From Thinopyrum elongatum (taxonomy: Eukaryota > Streptophyta > Magnoliopsida > Poales > Poaceae), in contig CM022303.1 in NCBI GenBank assembly GCA_011799875.1, positions 732,480,587 to 732,544,586 on the forward strand: 64,000 nucleotides of DNA. Direction: 5' to 3'. The notes under the pieces are model-generated. The model worked only from the letters and a program-made list of their open reading frames with translations, searched no databases and had not been told where the DNA came from. A program made the position numbers and the translations under genes. The first letter of the stretch is position 1. The number at the start of each line of letters is the position of its first letter. Positions 37,084-48,599 of this stretch are shown piece by piece.

Positions 37084-38095
37084 ATAGTCGTTTTGTAATT
37101 TAATAGAGTAGTATTATCTGTGCTTGAAACTTTATGATTCTTTCTTTGCCCGTTAATTTCATTGCGTAGGTTTCTAGAGAACTGCATGTGCGAGCTGTGG
37201 TACAAGGAGGGAAACATCTGTTGCTCACTGAATTATGCAAATGTTATCCGCATGCCTCATTTACAGATATGTAATGTTGTTCTTGAAAGTTTTTGTCTCG
37301 AAAAAATATTTGAATCGCAGGATCCCTGCTTTGCCCGTTGAGTTCAGGATGTTAATGTGCTTTTCATTCAGTGTAGTATGCTTTAGTTGTTCCAACAGGA
37401 TTGTCACGAGCAGTGGCGAGTCCAGTAGGTGGGCTTCATAGGGCTCTAGCCTACCCTCCAAAAAAATGAATTTTTTTTTTACTACTACTCTTCTTCTCAG
37501 CTCAGCCCATCAGCCCAACAACAGGCAGCAGCCCACACACGTAGAAGTGCCCAGACCAAAGCAACGAAGAAGCACGCACACATCCAGCCTCCAGGCACGC
37601 CGCACCCATCGCTCACGCTCCGTCCAGGGTCCAAACCTAGCGTTGGGGCGGCCGGCGGCGGACCAGGTAACCGGCGGCGAACCAGGCAAGGGGGCGGCGG
37701 ACTGCTGGACACCGCGCCAGCAGCTAGGCGCGCGCGCCTCGCCGACAAGCCAAGGCGCCAACTGGCGCCAACTGGCGCCAACGGGCAACGGCCAACCCTA
37801 GCTGGACATCGGCCGCCGGCCAGCTGCCAGGTGCCAGCCAAGCTTCGGAGGCGGGAGGCGTACTGCTGCTGCTGGCTGCCTGGCTGGAAGGAGTCGAGGG
37901 CTCGACCGCTCGAGGTGTTGAGCAAGGGGGCGTTGAGCCAGGGAGCTGAGGCGTGGCTGCCGGCAGCAGTGCTCACGGCTGGTCCCTTGCCCCTTGGTAA
38001 TTTCAATCAGCAAATTTTGTACATTTGTAATTGCTAGTTCATGTTATGTTAATTAATTTAGTGTCCTACTCCTATGGAAATTATTTGCAGATTTG

Positions 38096-38890
38096 CAGAA
38101 ATGAAGAGAAAAAATATGAGCATAAACAGATTTTTTTGCAAGTAGTTCAAGCACTCCTCGTGTCGACCCAGATCCTATCCCAGCCACTCCACTGATCCCA
38201 GCAAATATGAACCCAGATCCCCTTCCCTTGACTGTAGTGACCATAATTCCCCCTTCAACTAATGAAAGGAGGGCTGATCCCTCAACCCCAAGCAATGAGA
38301 GAAATGATATGACATTTGATGAGAGTACAAACCAACCAAGGATGCCTATACTAAAATTTCATCCAAGTCAAATTATTGCTGATCCAGGACTTAGAATACC
38401 TATAGAAGATTATCCCCCTGAAATTAGAAGTGATGTGAGAAGAGCTTATTTGTTGAACAAGCGAAACAAAGCTATTGGGCATAAATTCAAGTAGACAAAG
38501 GATGGTAAAATTTGGAGATCCTTTCAACGTGCGTGGCTCGACAAGTTTGATTGGTTGGAATACAGTGTGGATAAGGAGGCTGCGTTTTGCTTTCATTGCT
38601 TTCCTTTCAAGAAACCATCCCAGGCCATTAGATTTGGCAACGATGTTTTCACAAAAGATGGCTACACTTGTTGGAAAACAGGTCTAGCTAGTTTTGAAAA
38701 GCATGTTGGTGGTCAATCTAGTTACCACAACATTGCTAAGAGAGATTGCGATGATTTCAACAATCAACGAGCAAGTGTGGCTACCAAATTCCGTGTGTAC
38801 AGCATTCATGATGACCAAATCATGATACAATTCCAGAAAATAAGGGATCGGAAGGGACATTTGCCTCATGAGTTCAATGTGATTTCTTAG
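38096..38890 (+). pseudogene. hAT transposase N-terminal part with TTF zinc finger (copy A)
   Basis: A likely original start, MKRKNMSINRFF near 38101, is followed by a frameshift in a T-run. The frame from 38140 to 38890 then encodes a Pro-rich stretch, then IADPGLRIPIEDYPPEIR and the TTF-type zinc finger region with WLDKFDWLEYSVDKEAAFC, HCFPFKK, GYTCWKTG and FEKHVGGQSS, a hAT (ZMYM1/DUF4371-like) signature. A TAG at 38492-38494 breaks copy A. Copy B reads a sense codon there but has its own TGA at 60962-60964. The catalytic core is absent. Confidence 0.8.
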
Positions 38891-39191
38891 AGGTATAGAT
38901 GTCAGTGTTAATAATTTAATACCTAGTACTGGTTGTGCATGACTTATTGTTGTATCACTAACAAATGTGCTAATTTGGACAGATGGCTTGTGGTTGGTGA
39001 CTTGGGCATACATTTCTATATTTTGGTGTGGAGGTGTTCTGTGACTACAATATCACTTAGTAAGAAGCAACATCTCATTGTCTTTTGTTGTTGCTTCTCT
39101 AGTACTTTGATGCCTTGGTGTGTGAATTGTATTAACCTTTCTAGTATGGTTACATGTTACTAGTATTTTTGTTGAAAATTTTCATGTTGTT

Positions 39192-39640
39192 TTGAGCACA
39201 TCTGGACAAATGGCCTAGGAGATAATGGCTATTTAGCTAAGCAGATTCAAAATTTAGTTCAAAATTTAATATTTAAAAAAAAATTCAGGAAAATTCCAGT
39301 AAATACTACATGTTTCCAGTAGCATTCTGGGAAATTTTGAGCACATTTGGACAAATGGCCTAGGAGATAATGGCTATTTAGCTAAGCAGATTCAAAATTT
39401 AGTTCAAAATTTAATATTTTTAAAAAAATTCAGAAAAATTCCAGTAAATACTAAATGTTTCCAGTAGCATTCTGGGAAAGTTTGAGCACATTTGGACAAA
39501 TGGCCTAAGAGACAATGGCTATTTAGCTAAGCAGATTCAAAATTTAATATTTTTTAAAAAATTCAGAAAAATTCCAGTAAATACTACATGTTTCCAGTAG
39601 TATTCTGAGAAAGTTTCAGCACATTTGGACAAATGTACCA
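39192..39640 (+). repeat. Tandem array, about 145-bp unit, 3.3 copies (copy A)
   Basis: Units start at about 39192, 39336, 39481 and 39615 (partial), each with GAGCACAT(C/T)TGGACAAATG, GCTATTTAGCTAAGCAGATT and AATTCCAGTAAATACTA. The array lies inside the hAT element near its 3' end. The same array is at 61692-62140. Confidence 0.85.
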
Positions 39641-39738
39641 GGAGATGATGTTTTTCTTCAATCGAACGTTTTGTTTTTTTTGCGGTTAACTTTGAGCCCA
39701 CCCTACATTTTCTTCCTGGATTCGCCACTGGTCACGAG

Positions 39739-42689
39739 GTACAAGAAGATGGTACAGTTATGATACGGAGAATGAAATCCACTGCTCACTGAATTATGCA
39801 CGTTTTCTCTACAAGTACTATTTACAGTTTATATTTGACGGTGAACTCAATTGGGGACACAAGTTTTGCATCTCCAGCATCGATCTGTTCCTATACTGTC
39901 AACTCAGCCGTAGACATTGGATTTACATCAACAAGGAGCGTAAAGACAGACTCGTTGCTTAACTGGATTAATGACTCTCTTCGTTAGCATATACTATCTT
40001 TTTTTTCTTTCGCTCCGTCAAACCTCGTATAGGTTTCTCTTTCTCCGGCAGTATCGCTAGCCTAACTTACTCTTGTATACCTTTCTGCTGATCAATAACA
40101 GATTAGCAGAAGCACAGCTGCATGCACATGTGTATGTATAGTTCCCTTGAGCCTAGCTAGCTTAAATGTACGTGTGAAATCTCATACTAGTATTGTTAAA
40201 GTATTCGCTATAGCTGTGAATTCGTTGAACAGGGCAATAAGGATGGATGAACAAAATCACAAGCACTGTGTGCAGTGCGAGCTAAGCAAGCTGGTATGTA
40301 AATGAAATCATGCATTATGCATCAATGCATGGTAAATCATTCATACCGCTGGCTGGTTATATTGTTCAGTCTTAAAAGTTAAAACCTGAACCCTCAAAGT
40401 GTCTTGAGTTCAGCCTTTCAACAGAGGCAGATGCAGTGCAGTTGGTTCAGTCCACGGAAGGCTGAGGCGCAAGCTAGACATTTCGGTTTGCTTGCTTCGA
40501 GTTTCGACGACATCCCAGTGTCGCCGAGATCCTAAAGCCGAGTTAATAACTTGATTGATTAATCACGCGTCTTTAGGTTATTAGTACATGATCACTGCTT
40601 CTGGTGTGTTGCTGTAATCAAGTACGGAGGCAACAAATTGTACTCCGTGAGTAGAGCTTACAAAGTGTCAAACTGGCCATTTCCCTCTTTGTGTGTTCAG
40701 ACAGCATGCCAAGCAGTGCCAAGAGCTACGGCGTGCTGCTCTACGAGCTCAAGGACTGGACTGGGTGCAGCAGCGGTTTCAAGTGATCCGATCCTGGAGC
40801 TAGTCTAGTCTAGTTAACTGAGGTGCTTGCGTATTTTGAGTGATCACAAATCCATCCAAAAGAGAGTTTAACAGCCTGCAGTTTCAGTTATAATTTATTG
40901 GATATGAATGATATGGCCAAATAATACAGTGAGTGAGGTGAATGAATCACAGATTATATGTGTTGTAATCCAAACACCTCAATGTGTCTGCATCCATGTT
41001 CATATGCCAGAAGCATTTTCTTCTTCTTTTTCTAATATTCCAGAAGCAATTTCGACAACAGATGGAGCCAAACATTAACTGGTGTTCAGCAAGGAAGGAG
41101 TCCCTCTGATTGCAAGCTACTCTGCTATGTACCACATCGGTTGCAAACTAGTACCATTATATTACTGTATATTGTATACACAAGATCAAACCGATTTTCT
41201 CCAGCCTCTGCTTTGGAAGAAACAGAGGAATAACAGAGACTCCCTTGCCATTTGTTTGTTTGTTTACCCCCTTCGAAATAAGAAGCAACAACTTGCCAAA
41301 TTGCAGTAAATGCTAGTTCCACATGATAGCCTACATCGTCCACCTGCACCTGTGGTGCGCTCCTCTTCCGCCACCGCCAGCAGCCAGTAGCCACTGCCAC
41401 GACTACCCAATCGCCGCCTCTCTCTACATCCAGGATTTCGTGGGTCGTCGCCCTCTTCTACGTCTTGGATGCCTCTCCACCATGTTTCCACAGCTCTAGT
41501 GCTCCAACAGCAAGCCACAAGACTTCAAGCAAACCGGATGAGCAGCATTCTGTCGTTGTGAAGCAGACTCTGACAGTTTCTCCACTTGCTTCCGTCTTGC
41601 ATGTGCTGGCAGCGGGATTGACAAAAAAACTGTAATTAGGCGCTCGTCACCGTTCTGCCAGGAGATGGTAAAACGAACAAAAGGTAAATCATAGCTTACA
41701 GTTACTCATTGAGGCGATTTTAGATCAAGGATTGACTAGTGTAGGCTGAAGATGCGTCTGGTTCACTGCAGCCAGGAAGAAGAGTGAGAAATAAGTCAAT
41801 AAGGATAACACAAGACGAAAGACTTCACAGATACATCATGATCCAAGGATACGAGTGTGCACCATGCAGTTCAAGAATTATGTTTGGCGTTGGTATAGCA
41901 ACACTTGGAACAGTTGAAACCGCACCCACCGGGCAAAACCATTTGTGCATTGCTGTTGAATCAACCACATCTTTTGCTTCCAAGGAGGTTGATCTACAAA
42001 ATTAAGTAAGATCATATAATTGGCATTAGCTCTTCTAACAGTATTGCATCTAAAAGAAATAGGGAAAAGAACAATAACAGATTAATAATGAGGCACTTGC
42101 AGATCCATCACTCGTCAGACAAGATCCATACGTAAGCAATTGTGTAGCAAGTAAATCCTTGGGGAGAAGTGACATCCTAATTTATTGTTGACTAATCAGA
42201 ATAAAATTCACTACATTCCCACGAACATGCAAAAGTAATCACAGTCGGTATAAATACAAAAAGAAGGGCTTGGAAAGAGGAGATCTTCTGAAGTCTTCAA
42301 ACACACTATCCTGGTTGGGGTACAAAACATTTTCTTACACGAATAAAATGAAATACTTATCAAAGGTAATTTACATGCAAAGTCATGCCTGGATGGAATA
42401 ACATAATAAGCTAGTGCAGATTATTAATAGGCTTGTCATCATGGGTTTTGCAATTTAAATTACACATGCCCTGCTATGCATTACCTCCACTATAACACTG
42501 CCACACTTCACAACAGCTAAAGTCGGTGCTATACCTTCATAGTTCAAACTGCTACTATTGTTAATTTCCAGGAAAATGGGGAACATGGCCGGCATGCTAT
42601 TTAATGATAGCTCTGACCTGAATTGACACCAAAAGTGCACTGATATGGTATGAGGGGTATTCTTGTGAAGATAATACACAAATTAAATT
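39739..42689. other. Non-coding flank between LRR fragment and NB-LRR gene
   Basis: No convincing gene. The block tgctcactgaattatgca...tttacag, found at about 37220-37265 before the hAT element, recurs diverged at about 39783-39833, so part of the LRR gene's 3' flank was locally repeated. Up to 41500 the sequence is shared with copy B. Confidence 0.45.
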
Positions 42690-44110
42690 TGAGTAAACAA
42701 CAACAATTATGATGAATGCAAGAACACTACCTGGTAACTGTAGAATGTAGACTGAAGTGAGAAACTGCAAACCTTATCAGTAGCAAAACGCTGAAAACTC
42801 ATTGATTTCCATAATTATGCCATGATGATCTTTTGATCGTCAAACATTAACTTTCCAGGTACATCACCAAGTCTTCCAGAGTTTTGGACAAACTGCAACA
42901 CAAGTGGCCAGAAGAATACCATAGCAAACAAATAACTCATGCACAGCAAAGGGGCAGCCCGGTGCACGTAGCTCCCGCTTGCGCAGGGTCCGGGGAAGGG
43001 TCCGATCACTTTGGGTCTTTTGTATGCACAAGCCAAGAAAAATGATGAATGCAAGAGCACCTGGTACCGATAGCAATGTAAGAGTGAATAAATGGCTAAC
43101 CTGAATATCAGTAGTATGACCTCATAGTCTCATTTTATCATTTATTCCATACTTTGCCATAGTGATATGTTGATCCTGTCACCCGAATTAAACAAATAGA
43201 CTAAAAATCCAAATTTAAATAAATGATCCTCGCAAAAATTTATTTTACACGCATAAGCCAAACTTTAATCCTGGCAAAAACGAAAGAACACCTGCACAAA
43301 GAACAAAAATAAATGGTGATTACATCACAGAATAGAAACTCAAAAAAGACACTGGCTGATAATTATGTCAGTTTTCTTGACTTGTGAGAAGACAAGGGGC
43401 GTGGAGAAACAAATCTTAAATAATGCTTTAGTAGAACTATTTTCACTGCTGTACAGAAGAAAATGGAAATTTGACATGGCATGAATATAAATGGAAGTAA
43501 TTTTTTTGTGTGACAAGTACAGCCAAAAAGTAAAGTTCCAGTTTAGATGTACTAACCAGATTTATGTACATGAAGGAAGGTCTTTCCAATAATTATCCAT
43601 TATGATCTTTTGATCCTCAAACCTGAACTTTTTTGGTACACCAAGTCTTCATGAGTGGCGACCAAATGTAATCACGAAGTATCCAAAACCTTACCAGAAC
43701 AAACATGAAGAACACCTATACATCAAGCCAAGAGAATTGGTGAATGCAAGAAGACCTTGTATCGATGGCAATGTACCAATGGGTGAGAAAATGGCAAACC
43801 TTAATATCCAGTAGCAGAACACTGAAGTCTGATTTATTCCACAATCATTCCGTGGTGATATTTTGATCTTGACACACTAATTAGTCGTGTACACCACCAA
43901 GGCTTGAGGAATGACGGCCAATGAAATGTTAATGCAAAGTATGTGGAAGCCTACAAGAACATCCATAAGAATACCTGCACAGAAAGCCAAAACAGATGGT
44001 GAATACATGACAAATTTCATTATTCTCCTCCAGGAAGGAAAACAAAGAAACTTCCAAAAGGCATTCACTGATAATCACATCGGTTTTATCAACGTGCGAG
44101 TGAAAAGACA
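42690..44110 (-). repeat. Degenerate tandem repeat downstream of the NB-LRR gene
   Basis: At least three diverged units begin near 42770, 43098 and 43796, with a partial one near 43585. They share aaacct(ta)atatc-cagtag, gatttattcca, gtgatgat-ttttgatc, caccaagtcttc and gtgaatgcaagaa motifs. Spacing is about 330-450 bp. It lies in the 3' flank or long 3' UTR of the minus-strand NB-LRR. Confidence 0.5.
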
Positions 44111-44391
44111 AGGGGTGGAGAAGACATCTTAAACAATTGATATGGTACGGCAGCAGCAAAGTTCCAAGTTAGATATACTTACCAGATTTCTGTGTAGGAA
44201 GGAAGAAGATGGCAAGTGTGCATGTATGGAAAGTATTGAGCTGTACAAGGCTAGAAGAATATACAAGGGAACTCCAAGGCAGAGACCTGCATGCATAGTA
44301 GATGGAAACAAACACTGATCAGATTATAATGTCATGAAAGGGTGAGGTGGGGAAAAAGCATTGAAATATATTTGTGTTACCTTAGATCAGT

Positions 44392-47300
44392 CTAGTTTGA
44401 TTTTTGGGATGGTTCCCACTCCCTGCACTGCTGCCTTAGCTCCTCGTTGCCGCATACATAGACATCTAACTCTTGCAGTGATTTGGGGACGCCATCCTTG
44501 GGCAGCGAACCGATGGCCGGACATGAGACGACCATTAATAGCTTGAGGTTGGTAAGCTTGTGCAGCCCTGTAGGGAGGCTTTGAAGCTTGTTGAAATACC
44601 AAAACTCGAGTTGCTGGAGGGAGGCGATGAGGTGAAGGGAGTCCTCTTGCTCCTTGGTGAAGCGCTCCATCTTTTGGTCCCCATAAAGGCGCAGGTGGGT
44701 GAGGGAGAAAGAAGCCAGGAAGGTGCAGATGGGTGCAGCAAGGAGTCCCATGGCGTCATCCGTCATGAGCACCTGCAGTTTGGATGAACTCTGGGGGGAA
44801 ACAAGCTGCTGCAGCTCCTGCTCTTTTCCTCCTTCATCCCGCCTGGAATTGGGATCCCATCCAGCAAAGAATCCAGGGCTGCCATAGACGGTTAAGTCTC
44901 TGAGCTGTCCCCGGGTGGTAAGGAGAGGCCCCAGGCCCCTGCATCTTAGATCCTCTCCGCAATCCCACAAAGTTAATTCAGTGAGAGAGGTGAGGTTTGA
45001 GAGGGGCTCCAGCGTTCCCATGCCTTCCACACCGATAAGAAAGAGGTATAGCAGAGAGGATGGGAAAAGGCAGCAGGAAGGAGAGGAAAACGAGCTCTTG
45101 GAGGATAGTATCTTGGGGCTGTTCCAAATTCGTAACCTCTGGAGGGACCACAGGACTTGCAACCCTCCTGCTCCTCTGGCAGGAACAAAAGTGGAAGGGG
45201 GGTCCACCAGGACCAGCTCTGGGCAATCAAAGATGGCCAACTCCCGCAGTGAGTCACAGAGATGGGCCGGGAAGAGCAGCAGCCCATCTTCTTTCTCCTG
45301 CTCCACCTCTGATGCTGCTCCTGACGTTGTGTGCTGCATATCTAGCCCCACTGACAGCTGTCTTATATTTTTACAATTTCTGATTTCCAATTTGGAGAGC
45401 ATTGGGAGGTGGGTGAGACGCTCCGTCAACTCCTTCCCACTAGGATCACCAAGTGATTCCTGGACCACATGTAATTCCTGGACCACAGGGTGCTGCCATT
45501 CCCCATCACCCTCACCTCCTAATGGCCCAACCTGACCACCGAAATTCTCTGTAGCCAATTTCTTCAATGAGGTTAGCATCAGAAGGTGCTTCAACTCCAG
45601 AGGTGGGCACTTTTTGAGAGTCAGCTCCTCGAGAACTGTCAGGTTATTGAATACTAACACCTGATCTATGCTCTGTAGATCATCCTTTCCAACAATTTCC
45701 AATCTTACTACATATGATGATTTGGAGTATTCAAACTCCTGTAATAGCTTTACACCTCGTATTTTGACAGAACGCAGAGTTTCAGTCCAGGGGATACGAG
45801 GCACTAACAAGAATTCTGGACAATTCTGTATCTCAAGCTCTTGTAGTTTAGGAAACCAATCAATGTTCCAGTCTTGATCTGGTGGGTAAAAAACATGGTT
45901 TGAAAATGGCAACTCCAAGAGTTTAGGGCAGTCTTTAATAATCAGTACTTGCAAAAGAGGAAACATATGATGAGAGTCATGCGTTGGTACCCATTTTTCA
46001 AAACTGCCCAAGCCAACAAGTTCAAGCCTTCTTACCCCGCAAAAGCTTTGCTCTATGAGAAACTCCACCATTGCAGCAATATGCTTCAATATTAATGTAT
46101 GAAGATCCCACATCTTCCCTAAAGGAGGGAGATGTTCCCAGGAAACAGCAGAGAGATGGACAGATTGTAGAACTTCAACCGCAAGCTCAACACCCAGCCA
46201 TGTCGGACAACAAGAGCCTCCATGCCCTCTAATGCACAATTCTTGAAGATATCTATGTGGTTGAAGGCTCTCAAGGACGACTTCTTCCACACCAGGCTCG
46301 GTGTTAGACCGCTTACTATCCCAATCTAATGTTAACCTCTCCAGGTAGTTTTTCTCCATCATTTTTGCTTTGGCTGCTTCTTCTTTCGTGTGTATATTCT
46401 CAAGGTTATAGATGCCAAGTTCCCTTAGTTCGGTCAAATGCTCTAGTTGCTTTGGTTCAAATCCTTCACTTCCTTTATTGACTCTAAATACCTTCAACTC
46501 TTCTAACAGTCTGAGTTTCCCCACATTATAAATATCAGAATGAAGCTTATCACTTAGGGTATGAAAATGACGCAATTTTGCAAGGTTGCTCAAGTCTTTG
46601 GGCAAATCACAACAGCAGTTCCATGATCCTAGATCCAGAATCCTTAAATGATAAAATCTAGAAATGGTAGGTGGTAAATGCATCTCCCTCCCATACTGTT
46701 TTGTCCCCAGACATAGGTATCGTAGGTGGACAAGTGCTGAAAAGTTATGTAACATGGACTCCATAGAAGGCGGCATGTTAACCAAACGGAGAACACGAAG
46801 AGCATTTGCTTCCCTAAACAAATCACCCAAAATGTTGGCAAAGCTCTCATCCATTTCTCCAAATACCATCAAAGTATGCAATTGTTTAACCTTCAATTTT
46901 GTCTTCAGCTTTCTCAATTGACTCTTAAAGTTTTCACGAGACATTACATTATCATCTTTTTTTAACCGAAACATATAATCATCTATGATTATAGACAAGT
47001 GGCAGATGCTTGGCAAAATTCCTACTGATCTCACATTAGAATGATGCATAGTAAGACATTCATGAGATGCAACCTTCAATGCTAAATCATGTAGCAGGTC
47101 ATGCATTACATAACACAGACAACCATTAGTTTTCTCTTCTTTGAAAAATCCATGTGTGACCAGATCATTTAAATTGCTCAAACCTATGTCTTTCAATGTT
47201 TGATTCTGACCATCAGGTTGTAAAATATCTAGTCCTATCCAAAAGTCGATTAGCTCAGTGGTACTATACTTGTGATTTTCAGGAAACAGTGCAGAATAGG

Positions 47301-48363
47301 AGAAACATTGCTGCTGCTGGTAAGGAAGATAGTCATAGCTAAGCTTCAAGGCAGGCATAATGTCATTGGCACCGGTCTGTTTCTCCCATTCTTTACTTTC
47401 TAAGACCCTTCTCCAATGACGCAAATTAAGGTCCTCTCTCAGTAATGAACCAACAGTTTTTGCAGCAAGAGGGGAACCCTTTAGTTTTTCCATTATCTTA
47501 TCTCCAATCTCGAGCAAAAAATTGTGATCACTTCTAAAGGGCTCATCACCAAAGACAAATGCAAGGAATAGCTTCCTAAATTCTTCGAATTGTAATCCTT
47601 CCAATTCGATCTGGTTAGATGTTTCAACCATCTTTGCTATTGCTGGAAACCGAGTCGTGAGTAGAATCATGTTACCTCTTTCTTGTGATGCTTTGAATGG
47701 TAGCAATAACCTTTTCCATTCATCCCCATTACTAATCTCCCACATATCATCTAGTACAAGCAAAAATCTTTTAAATTTTAATCTTTGTTCAATCAGATCT
47801 TCGGCTCTACCGTCTTTTTCCCCTTCAACTCGAGGGATATATGTTTTAATCTCTTCTAGCAACTTATTCAAATTGAAACTGAGTGACACACATACCCAAA
47901 TAACGACTTGAAAATGATTTTGAACTTGTTGGTTTCTATATATGTGTTGTATCAAAGTTGTCTTCCCTATTCCCCCTGGACCAACAATCGGAAGCACACT
48001 TAGATCCTTGATACGATATTTACCCTTGGTCATATCATGTATGATGGTATTCATGATATGGTCCCTCCCATACAATTTTGGCTCTATACTGTGACCGGTG
48101 GTGATGGGACGACTCTGGGCGATATCTGGGACAGTCATACGGTCACAACACTGCAGAATCTTGGTAACTTCTTTACGCACAGGCTGCAGTTGCTCTACAA
48201 TGTGCTTCATTCTTTCAGAGACATCAACTCTATTAAAACCCAACATTGCTGTTTCTTCCTCATAATCTCTCTGTGGCACACCAGAAGGAGTTGACTGGCC
48301 AGAATTATCATCATCAACATGCGGGGAAGATGAGCAAGGGAGGAATTTACCAAGCTTGGGCAT
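44392..48363 (-). CDS. NB-LRR disease-resistance protein, N-terminal domain lost at duplication junction
   Basis: One unbroken frame of 1,323 codons. The NB-ARC motifs are all present: P-loop GPGGIGKTT (128-136), kinase-2 LLVLDDMW (201-208), RNBS-B NMILLTTR (231-238), GSPLA (296-300), RNBS-D CFSYSALFP (353-361) and MHD (420-422). LRRs follow from about residue 530 to the end. Such proteins sense pathogen effectors in the cytoplasm or nucleus. Grass relatives normally carry about 150-200 residues of coiled-coil (Rx_N type) before this point; here there is none. Upstream, the frame stays open for about 20 family-like codons to 48425, then crosses into antisense SINE sequence and meets a TAG. 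Met at 48363 is the first in-frame start. The native promoter is gone. Helper or decoy roles are possible for a CC-less form, but a truncated copy is the simpler view. Confidence 0.88.
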   Translation of the reverse strand: MPKLGKFLPCSSSPHVDDDNSGQSTPSGVPQRDYEEETAMLGFNRVDVSERMKHIVEQLQPVRKEVTKILQCCDRMTVPDIAQSRPITTGHSIEPKLYGRDHIMNTIIHDMTKGKYRIKDLSVLPIVGPGGIGKTTLIQHIYRNQQVQNHFQVVIWVCVSLSFNLNKLLEEIKTYIPRVEGEKDGRAEDLIEQRLKFKRFLLVLDDMWEISNGDEWKRLLLPFKASQERGNMILLTTRFPAIAKMVETSNQIELEGLQFEEFRKLFLAFVFGDEPFRSDHNFLLEIGDKIMEKLKGSPLAAKTVGSLLREDLNLRHWRRVLESKEWEKQTGANDIMPALKLSYDYLPYQQQQCFSYSALFPENHKYSTTELIDFWIGLDILQPDGQNQTLKDIGLSNLNDLVTHGFFKEEKTNGCLCYVMHDLLHDLALKVASHECLTMHHSNVRSVGILPSICHLSIIIDDYMFRLKKDDNVMSRENFKSQLRKLKTKLKVKQLHTLMVFGEMDESFANILGDLFREANALRVLRLVNMPPSMESMLHNFSALVHLRYLCLGTKQYGREMHLPPTISRFYHLRILDLGSWNCCCDLPKDLSNLAKLRHFHTLSDKLHSDIYNVGKLRLLEELKVFRVNKGSEGFEPKQLEHLTELRELGIYNLENIHTKEEAAKAKMMEKNYLERLTLDWDSKRSNTEPGVEEVVLESLQPHRYLQELCIRGHGGSCCPTWLGVELAVEVLQSVHLSAVSWEHLPPLGKMWDLHTLILKHIAAMVEFLIEQSFCGVRRLELVGLGSFEKWVPTHDSHHMFPLLQVLIIKDCPKLLELPFSNHVFYPPDQDWNIDWFPKLQELEIQNCPEFLLVPRIPWTETLRSVKIRGVKLLQEFEYSKSSYVVRLEIVGKDDLQSIDQVLVFNNLTVLEELTLKKCPPLELKHLLMLTSLKKLATENFGGQVGPLGGEGDGEWQHPVVQELHVVQESLGDPSGKELTERLTHLPMLSKLEIRNCKNIRQLSVGLDMQHTTSGAASEVEQEKEDGLLLFPAHLCDSLRELAIFDCPELVLVDPPSTFVPARGAGGLQVLWSLQRLRIWNSPKILSSKSSFSSPSCCLFPSSLLYLFLIGVEGMGTLEPLSNLTSLTELTLWDCGEDLRCRGLGPLLTTRGQLRDLTVYGSPGFFAGWDPNSRRDEGGKEQELQQLVSPQSSSKLQVLMTDDAMGLLAAPICTFLASFSLTHLRLYGDQKMERFTKEQEDSLHLIASLQQLEFWYFNKLQSLPTGLHKLTNLKLLMVVSCPAIGSLPKDGVPKSLQELDVYVCGNEELRQQCREWEPSQKSN

Positions 48364-48425
48364 GCGTCCGCTGACCTCCTCATCAGCCTGATTGGTGTTT
48401 GGCGTTGAGTAGGAATTGCCACGTG

Positions 48426-48599
48426 ACCACAGGCGCCTCCATAGTCGACGGGAACGTCTCCTCCCACTGAATGAACATCGCCGGAAAGACTAAAATAAAT
48501 TCAGGAAAATACGAGCACCAGTGCCATGTCCGGGACTTGAACCCTGGTGGGCTGGTTCCACCACAAAGAACCTAACCATCTAAGCTAGGTTCAGTTGGC
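48426..48599 (-). mobile_element. SINE head fragment at start of copy B
   Basis: Only the tRNA-like head and first part of the SINE body are present (B box and A box on the minus strand at about 48535-48590). The element is cut at 48426, where it joins NB-LRR coding sequence. Confidence 0.85.

Larger units (their letters stand above)
37411..39730 (+). mobile_element. hAT transposon derivative, 2,320 bp (copy A)
   Basis: Terminal inverted repeats CAGTGGCGAGTCCAG (left) and, reverse-complemented, CAGTGGCGAATCCAG (right). A perfect 8-bp target duplication GTCACGAG lies at 37403-37410 and 39731-39738. Inside are a GC-rich 5' part, the TTF-type zinc finger end of a transposase, and a tandem array. 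The transposase C-terminal half with the hAT dimerisation region is missing. It is present in both duplication copies, so it predates the duplication. It sits in the 3' flank of the LRR gene fragment. Confidence 0.9.
19561..48425 (+). repeat. Segmental duplication, copy A (28.9 kb)
   Basis: From 19561 the sequence matches 48426 onward. From 31281 it matches 53792 onward through 41500/64000, where the window ends. The only large gaps are a copia element private to A (21512-31280) and an Angela LTR pair private to B. Hand counts give roughly 0.6% difference over the left 2 kb and roughly 0.3% over the right 10 kb, plus a 10-bp, a 2-bp and a 1-bp indel. Copy B begins exactly where the NB-LRR gene of copy A is cut, so the right end of A is placed at 48425. 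Confidence 0.9.

Noticed and set aside
40243..40810. Possible two-exon small gene (ATG at 40243, donor at 40294, acceptor before 40701)
   Set aside because: Splice sites look fair and both exons are open, but the product matches no family I know and more than one frame is open. Not enough to call a gene.
44915..45535. 206-codon + strand frame opposite the NB-LRR gene
   Set aside because: Shadow of the minus-strand LRR coding sequence; no family resemblance.
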